A stretch of DNA of 8,931 nt, taken from the NCBI GenBank assembly GCA_002730485.1, contig PCAH01000078.1, forward strand, positions 1-8,931. The letters are read 5' to 3'. The first letter of the stretch is position 1, and every line of letters starts with the position of its first letter. Shown here piece after piece: positions 5,954 to 8,931 of this stretch. Under the pieces are notes generated by a model. It was not told where the DNA came from and did no database searches. It saw only the letters and a program-made list of their open reading frames with translations. Position numbers and translations under genes: made by a program. Source of the stretch: Dehalococcoidia bacterium (lineage in GTDB: Bacteria > Chloroflexota > Dehalococcoidia > UBA3495).

Positions 5954-6172
5954 ATGGCGAAGAAACAGGCAATTGAGGTTGAGGCCAGCGTAAAAGAGGC
6001 CCTTCCGAACGGAATGTTCCGGGTGGAACTGCCCAACGACCACGAGGTTTTGGCCCACGTGTCGGGAAAGATCAGGATGCACTTCATCCGGGTTTTGCCT
6101 GGCGACCGGGTGTTGGTGGAGTTGTCTCCATACGACCTGACCCGGGGCCGGATCACCTATCGTTTCAAGTAG
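5954..6172 (+). CDS. infA: Translation initiation factor IF-1
   Basis: IF-1 binds the A site of the 30S subunit during initiation and works with IF-2 and IF-3. The 72-residue product is the canonical length and is a single OB-fold. It has the near-universal features [14 protein letters not shown] (13-26), [20 protein letters not shown] (30-49) and [15 protein letters not shown] (58-72) at the very C-terminus. It begins [10 protein letters not shown], which fixes the ATG. The Shine-Dalgarno AGAGGA (5945-5950) is rather close, 3 bases from the start codon. The map-infA-rpmJ-rpsM order is standard in Gram-positive bacteria, Chloroflexota and Thermus-like lineages, so context supports the call fully. 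Confidence 0.98.
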   Translation: MAKKQAIEVEASVKEALPNGMFRVELPNDHEVLAHVSGKIRMHFIRVLPGDRVLVELSPYDLTRGRITYRFK

Positions 6173-6175
6173 TCG

Positions 6176-6207
6176 GCCGGTTTAAGCAGTCCGTTTAAGC
6201 AACTGGC
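6176..6207 (+). other. Hairpin and short direct repeat between infA and rpmJ
   Basis: GCCGGTT (6176-6182) pairs with AACTGGC (6201-6207), 7 bp including one G-U, around an 18-base loop. The same stretch contains GTTTAAGCA twice (6180-6188 and 6193-6201), 13 bases apart, and a looser copy (GTTTCAAGTA) at the infA 3' end. There is no T-run. The role is unknown; it could be a processing hairpin. Confidence 0.35.
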
Positions 6208-6231
6208 TCCAATAACTTAAAGGCATTAATT

Positions 6232-6345
6232 ATGAAAGTTTCAGCATCGGTTAAACCCAGGTGCAACAATTGTCGTGTGATTAAGCGCAAGGGTATTGTC
6301 AGGATCATCTGTTCCAATGCCCGGCACTCACAACGGCAAGGCTAA
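6232..6345 (+). CDS. rpmJ: 50S ribosomal protein L36 (zinc-binding type)
   Basis: L36 is the smallest large-subunit protein and stabilises 23S rRNA around domains II, V and VI. The ORF gives 37 residues, the normal length. It starts [20 protein letters not shown] and ends in [10 protein letters not shown]. The zinc ligands Cys11, Cys14, Cys27 and His32 (CxxC...CxxxxH) are all present, so this is the Zn-containing paralogue rather than the zinc-free stress version. A Shine-Dalgarno AAAGG (6219-6223) lies 8 bases before the ATG. It is placed between infA and rpsM as in most bacteria with this cluster. The call is firm despite the short length, because the motif spacing is exact. Confidence 0.96.
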   Translation: MKVSASVKPRCNNCRVIKRKGIVRIICSNARHSQRQG

Positions 6346-6363
6346 GCAAGCAATAATCAATCA

Positions 6364-6427
6364 GGCGTCGCACTTATACAGGCGGCGCCATTCAGGTGAC
6401 AGGTATAAGGAGGCCCGGAGTGGTCCG
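6364..6427 (+). promoter_or_regulatory. Predicted H-type pseudoknot and start-codon hairpin in the rpsM ribosome binding site
   Basis: Stem 1 is GGCGTCGC (6364-6371) with GCGGCGCC (6382-6389), 8 bp with one G-U. Its loop contains CTTATAC (6373-6379), the exact complement of GTATAAG (6403-6409). That segment overlaps the Shine-Dalgarno AAGGAGG (6407-6413) of rpsM, so the second stem would hide half of it. The connecting loops (1, 2 and 13 nt) are of sizes that allow an H-type pseudoknot. Immediately downstream, CGGA (6416-6419) and TCCG (6424-6427) form a small hairpin with the GUG start codon in its GUGG loop. In E. coli, S4 represses the alpha operon by binding a pseudoknot at the rpsM start. 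S4 is encoded two genes downstream here, so a similar autoregulatory switch is a reasonable inference. Confidence 0.5.
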
Positions 6428-6809
6428 TATCGCTGGTGTAGACGTTCCCGATCGGAAGAGGGCGCATGTTGCTCTCAGAAGCATCTACGGCATTGGTCCC
6501 AAAATAGCTGAAGAGATCTTGATCAAGGCCAACCTTGATCCGGTCATACCCCCTCGGATGAATGAACTTACCGAGGAGCAGGTCGACCTCATCAGGGAAC
6601 TGGTGGACCGGGATTACATCTCGGAAGGTGACTTGCGCCGGGAGGTCAGCCAGAACATACGCCGGTTGATCGACATCGGCTCATACCGTGGTCTCCGCCA
6701 CCGCAGAAACCTGCCGGTTGCAGGTCAGCGCACCAAGACCAACGCCCGAACCAGGAAGGGCCCCCGTCGCACCGTTGCCGGCCGAGGCCGACGCACCGGC
6801 GGCAAGTAG
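6420..6809 (+). CDS. rpsM: 30S ribosomal protein S13
   Basis: S13 lies in the head of the small subunit and forms intersubunit bridges with the large subunit and contacts with the P-site tRNA. The GTG at 6420 is chosen over an earlier in-frame GTG at 6396, because it sits six bases after a perfect AAGGAGG (6407-6413) and gives [10 protein letters not shown], matching the family start MARIAGVDIP. The product is then 129 residues. The helix-two-turns-helix part includes [12 protein letters not shown] (23-34). The C-terminal signature [20 protein letters not shown] (90-109) is present, but Ala101 replaces the almost invariant Arg of the (V/x)RGQ motif. A basic Gly-rich tail follows, as usual. 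rpsK starts 30 bp downstream. Confidence 0.96.
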   Translation: MVRIAGVDVPDRKRAHVALRSIYGIGPKIAEEILIKANLDPVIPPRMNELTEEQVDLIRELVDRDYISEGDLRREVSQNIRRLIDIGSYRGLRHRRNLPVAGQRTKTNARTRKGPRRTVAGRGRRTGGK

Positions 6810-6839
6810 TAAGCATTTAAGGCTGAGTGAGAATTACTT

Positions 6840-7223
6840 ATGGCTAGACCCAGGACAAGGCGTCGCGAGCGCCGTTCGGTACCCCAAGGACGGGCGTATA
6901 TCTATTCAACGTTCAACAACACGCTGGTGAGCCTCACAGACCCGCAGGGTAACGTAATCGCCACCGCCAGCGCCGGAACCGTTGGATTCAAGGGCTCCCG
7001 CAAGGGCACGGCATTTGCCGCCCAGCGAGCCGCAGAACAAGCCGCCCGTAAGGGTATGGACTCTGGTCTTCGCCAGATAGATGTGCTGATCAAAGGCCCC
7101 GGCGCAGGACGGGAGGCCGCTATCAGGTCTCTTCAGGGCGCCGGCCTGTTTGTAACTAGTATCAGGGACGTGACTCCCATCCCCCACAACGGGTGCCGCC
7201 CGCCAAAACGAAGGAGAGTGTAA
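6840..7223 (+). CDS. rpsK: 30S ribosomal protein S11
   Basis: S11 is on the platform of the small subunit, next to the E-site mRNA and the anti-Shine-Dalgarno end of 16S rRNA. The 127-residue product has the normal length. The basic N-terminus ([20 protein letters not shown]) is followed by the fold core ([18 protein letters not shown], 21-38; [15 protein letters not shown], 44-58; [14 protein letters not shown], 85-98). The C-terminal signature is [18 protein letters not shown] (110-127), a canonical ending. The Shine-Dalgarno is weak (GAGTGAG, 6825-6831). The end of the gene contains AAGGAG (7211-7216), which must serve rpsD. Confidence 0.97.
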   Translation: MARPRTRRRERRSVPQGRAYIYSTFNNTLVSLTDPQGNVIATASAGTVGFKGSRKGTAFAAQRAAEQAARKGMDSGLRQIDVLIKGPGAGREAAIRSLQGAGLFVTSIRDVTPIPHNGCRPPKRRRV

Positions 7224-7227
7224 CTCC
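7213..7227 (+). promoter_or_regulatory. rpsD Shine-Dalgarno in a small hairpin over the rpsK stop
   Basis: AAGGAG (7211-7216) is the only good ribosome binding site before rpsD, but it lies 17 bases from the ATG. Its GGAG (7213-7216) is complementary to CTCC (7224-7227) just past the rpsK stop, with a 7-base loop. The stem is short, only four pairs. Ribosomes finishing rpsK would open it, so it could couple rpsD to rpsK translation. Confidence 0.3.
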
Positions 7228-7233
7228 AATCCC

Positions 7234-7860
7234 ATGGGAAGATATACAGGACCCTCTTGTCGCCTTTGTCGGCGTTCCGGAGAAAAACTATTCCTGAAGG
7301 GCGACAAGTGCTTCACGCCCCGATGTGCCTTTGAAAAGCGCCGCAATCCCCCTGGTGACGTATCACGACGCCGTCGACGACCGACGGACTATGCCGTTCA
7401 CCTGCGGGAGAAGCAAAAGGCCAAGTACATCTATGGCGTGATGGAAGGCCAGTTCCGACGTTACATGACCGCCGCGTTCAACACCCCTGGTGTGACCGGT
7501 ATGAACTTACTCCGCACGCTGGAGCGTCGGCTGGATAACGTGGTATTCCAATTGGGCTTCGCCGATTCCAGGAAGCAGGCCCGACAGAGCGTCATGCACG
7601 GCCACTTCCGGGTCAACGGAGTTAAGACGGATGTACCGTCATTCCAGGTCTCTCCTGGGGATGTCCTGTCCTGGAAAGAATCATTGAAGACCACCGATTT
7701 CTACGCAGGTAGGATCGACGGAGTACCCAAGCGACCCGTCCCCGCCTGGCTGAGCTTAGACTCAGGTGAAATGGTTGGAACAGTAGTGTCTTTGCCTTCG
7801 GACGAAGACCTGCAGGCGATAGTAGATTCAAGGTTAATCGTAGAGTTTTACTCGAGGTAG
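7234..7860 (+). CDS. rpsD: 30S ribosomal protein S4 (four-cysteine type)
   Basis: S4 is a primary 16S rRNA-binding protein that nucleates 30S assembly. In several bacteria it also represses its own operon. The 208-residue product has the normal length. MGRYTGPSCRLCRRSGEKLF is the canonical start. Cys9, Cys12, Cys26 and Cys31 form the metal-binding knuckle (CxxC...CxxxxC) seen in Thermus-type S4 and missing from cysteine-free versions. The S4 RNA-binding domain spans about 96-160 (LERRLDNVVFQLGFADSRKQ, then QSVMHGHFRVNG). The C-terminus ends LIVEFYSR. It lies between rpsK and rpoA as in E. coli, whereas Bacillus keeps rpsD elsewhere. Its position makes S4 a natural candidate ligand for the structured rpsM leader. 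Confidence 0.98.
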   Translation: MGRYTGPSCRLCRRSGEKLFLKGDKCFTPRCAFEKRRNPPGDVSRRRRRPTDYAVHLREKQKAKYIYGVMEGQFRRYMTAAFNTPGVTGMNLLRTLERRLDNVVFQLGFADSRKQARQSVMHGHFRVNGVKTDVPSFQVSPGDVLSWKESLKTTDFYAGRIDGVPKRPVPAWLSLDSGEMVGTVVSLPSDEDLQAIVDSRLIVEFYSR

Positions 7861-7867
7861 TTTGTCC

Positions 7868-8931
7868 ATGCTGGACACCCTAATCCTAACTCCGGGTACG
7901 CCGGAGGCCGGTGCGGAAACGCTCAAACCCGAGATTCGGGTACTAGAGTCAGAAGATACCTATGGGAAAGTGGCTGTAGAGCCTCTTTCCCGCGGGTTTG
8001 GTCTGACCATTGGCAACCCTCTTCGAAGGATCTTGCTCAGTTCCACCAACGGAAGCGCAATCACGTGGGTGAAGATCGATGATGTAGTCCACGAGTATGC
8101 GGCTGTTCCCGGCGTCAAAGAAGAGGTCATGGAACTCCTCCTCAACATCAAGCGCATCCGGATTCGGTCCCAATCAGACCGCGCCGGAAAGATGCGTCTG
8201 GATGTGACCGGTGAAGGCAGAGTCTGCGCTGGCGATATCTCAACCTCAAGCGATTTTGAGATAGTGAACCCTGAGCTGCACATCGCCACCCTGGATTCAG
8301 ATGACGCCAGACTATCCATAGAATTCAACGTCGAACAAGGTGTCGGATACCAAGTCGCCGCCCAAAACGACGGTATGTCCAACCCGCCTGTGGGTGTTCT
8401 ACCCGTGGACGCTGTGTTCAGTCCGGTGCGGAAGGTCAACTACAACGTTGAGCGCACTCGGGTAGGCTCCGTCACCGATTACGAAAGATTGGTGATGGAG
8501 GTATGGACTGACGGCACTATCAGGGCCGTTGAAGCGATCCAGCAGGCCGCAGAGAACCTGGTTGACCACTTCTTCTTGTTCAGCAAGGTGAACAACGTTG
8601 ATGAAGAAGGCACAGAACGGGCACCTGTGGTTGTCTCACCTGAGATCTACCAGACTCCCATAGAGAAACTGGAACTTTCCCCGCGGACACTGAACTGCCT
8701 CAAGCGGTCCCACGTGTCCAAGGTGGGTGAAGTGCTGGAGATGTCAGACGACGAGCTCCTTAAGATACGCAACTTTGGCGAGAAATCGCTGGTTGAGCTG
8801 AAAGAGAAACTCGTTGAGCACGGCGTAACCGATTCAGCAGAGATTAACATTGGTTCGGTACCTGATATCTCTCCCGAGGATTTGGGAGAGTTGATGGGTG
8901 ACGACCAAATGGACACCGGTTCACCCGCAGA
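7868..8931 (+). CDS. rpoA: DNA-directed RNA polymerase subunit alpha (3' end outside window)
   Basis: The alpha subunit dimerises to nucleate RNA polymerase assembly. Its C-terminal domain binds UP-element DNA and activators. The window holds 354 codons with no stop reached. The N-terminal domain begins around residue 20, after a short unusual leader (MLDTLILTPGTPEAGAETLK). Its assembly motif is VEPLSRGFGLTIGNPLRRIL (37-56), with Pro51 where Ala or Ser is common. Domain 2 and the return strand end near 240. The C-terminal domain is about 266-320 (LSPRTLNCLKR...IRNFGEKSLVELKEKL). Arg273, Asn276, Asn302, Gly304, Lys306 and Ser307 match the E. coli DNA-contact set (R265, N268, N294, G296, K298, S299). 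At least 34 acidic residues follow this domain, more than usual. GAGG (7854-7857), overlapping the rpsD stop, serves as Shine-Dalgarno. Confidence 0.97.
   Translation, partial: MLDTLILTPGTPEAGAETLKPEIRVLESEDTYGKVAVEPLSRGFGLTIGNPLRRILLSSTNGSAITWVKIDDVVHEYAAVPGVKEEVMELLLNIKRIRIRSQSDRAGKMRLDVTGEGRVCAGDISTSSDFEIVNPELHIATLDSDDARLSIEFNVEQGVGYQVAAQNDGMSNPPVGVLPVDAVFSPVRKVNYNVERTRVGSVTDYERLVMEVWTDGTIRAVEAIQQAAENLVDHFFLFSKVNNVDEEGTERAPVVVSPEIYQTPIEKLELSPRTLNCLKRSHVSKVGEVLEMSDDELLKIRNFGEKSLVELKEKLVEHGVTDSAEINIGSVPDISPEDLGELMGDDQMDTGSPA

Noticed and set aside
6396..6419. Earlier GTG start for rpsM at 6396
   Set aside because: It would put the AAGGAGG Shine-Dalgarno inside the gene and add eight residues before the conserved S13 start. 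The GTG at 6420 fits both signals.
6296..6511. 71-codon + strand frame across rpmJ and rpsM
   Set aside because: It overlaps two genes with exact family motifs in other frames and encodes a Ser/Arg-rich sequence without recognisable domain.

Overview
The window is an uninterrupted stretch of the bacterial spc-alpha ribosomal protein cluster, with every recognised gene on the + strand. The order is end of rpsN, rpsH, rplF, rplR, rpsE, rpmD, rplO, secY, adk, map, infA, rpmJ, rpsM, rpsK, rpsD, and rpoA running off the right edge. The secY-adk-map-infA-rpmJ-rpsM linkage with rpsD between rpsK and rpoA, the four-cysteine S4 and the zinc-type L36 fit a deep-branching non-proteobacterial lineage. 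My best guess is Chloroflexota (Dehalococcoidia-like). This is inferred from gene order and protein style only and was not tested by any search.

Layout: positions 1-2359 are the spc-operon ribosomal proteins (S14 tail, S8, L6, L18, S5, L30). A 170-bp hairpin-rich gap (2360-2529) is the longest non-coding stretch and precedes L15 and SecY. SecY (translocon), adenylate kinase and methionine aminopeptidase follow. A 33-codon ORF exactly fills the adk-map gap, its ATG overlapping the adk stop and its stop overlapping the map GTG start. infA (IF1) and rpmJ (L36) lead into the alpha-operon part: S13, S11, S4 and the RNA polymerase alpha subunit. Two real genes are shorter than 60 codons (rpmD, rpmJ). 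No gene-free stretch exceeds 300 bp. I saw no tRNA, rRNA, CRISPR array, insertion sequence or att site.

The genes form a growth-linked set: ribosome assembly (S8, L6, L18, S5, L30, L15, L36, S13, S11, S4), initiation (IF1), secretion (SecY), removal of N-terminal methionine (Map), nucleotide balance (Adk) and transcription (RpoA). Tight spacing suggests one or a few polycistronic messages with translational coupling.

The protein content is ordinary. The unusual signal is RNA structure in the gaps. The best case is just before rpsM: an 8-bp hairpin whose loop is perfectly complementary over 7 nt to the bases that begin the Shine-Dalgarno, giving a well-proportioned H-type pseudoknot, followed by a small hairpin with the GUG start codon in its loop. 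This resembles in logic the S4-binding pseudoknot of the E. coli alpha operon, and rpsD (S4) lies two genes downstream. Other notable points are the structured rplO leader and the adk-map small ORF. All structures were found by eye and have not been folded or tested for covariation.
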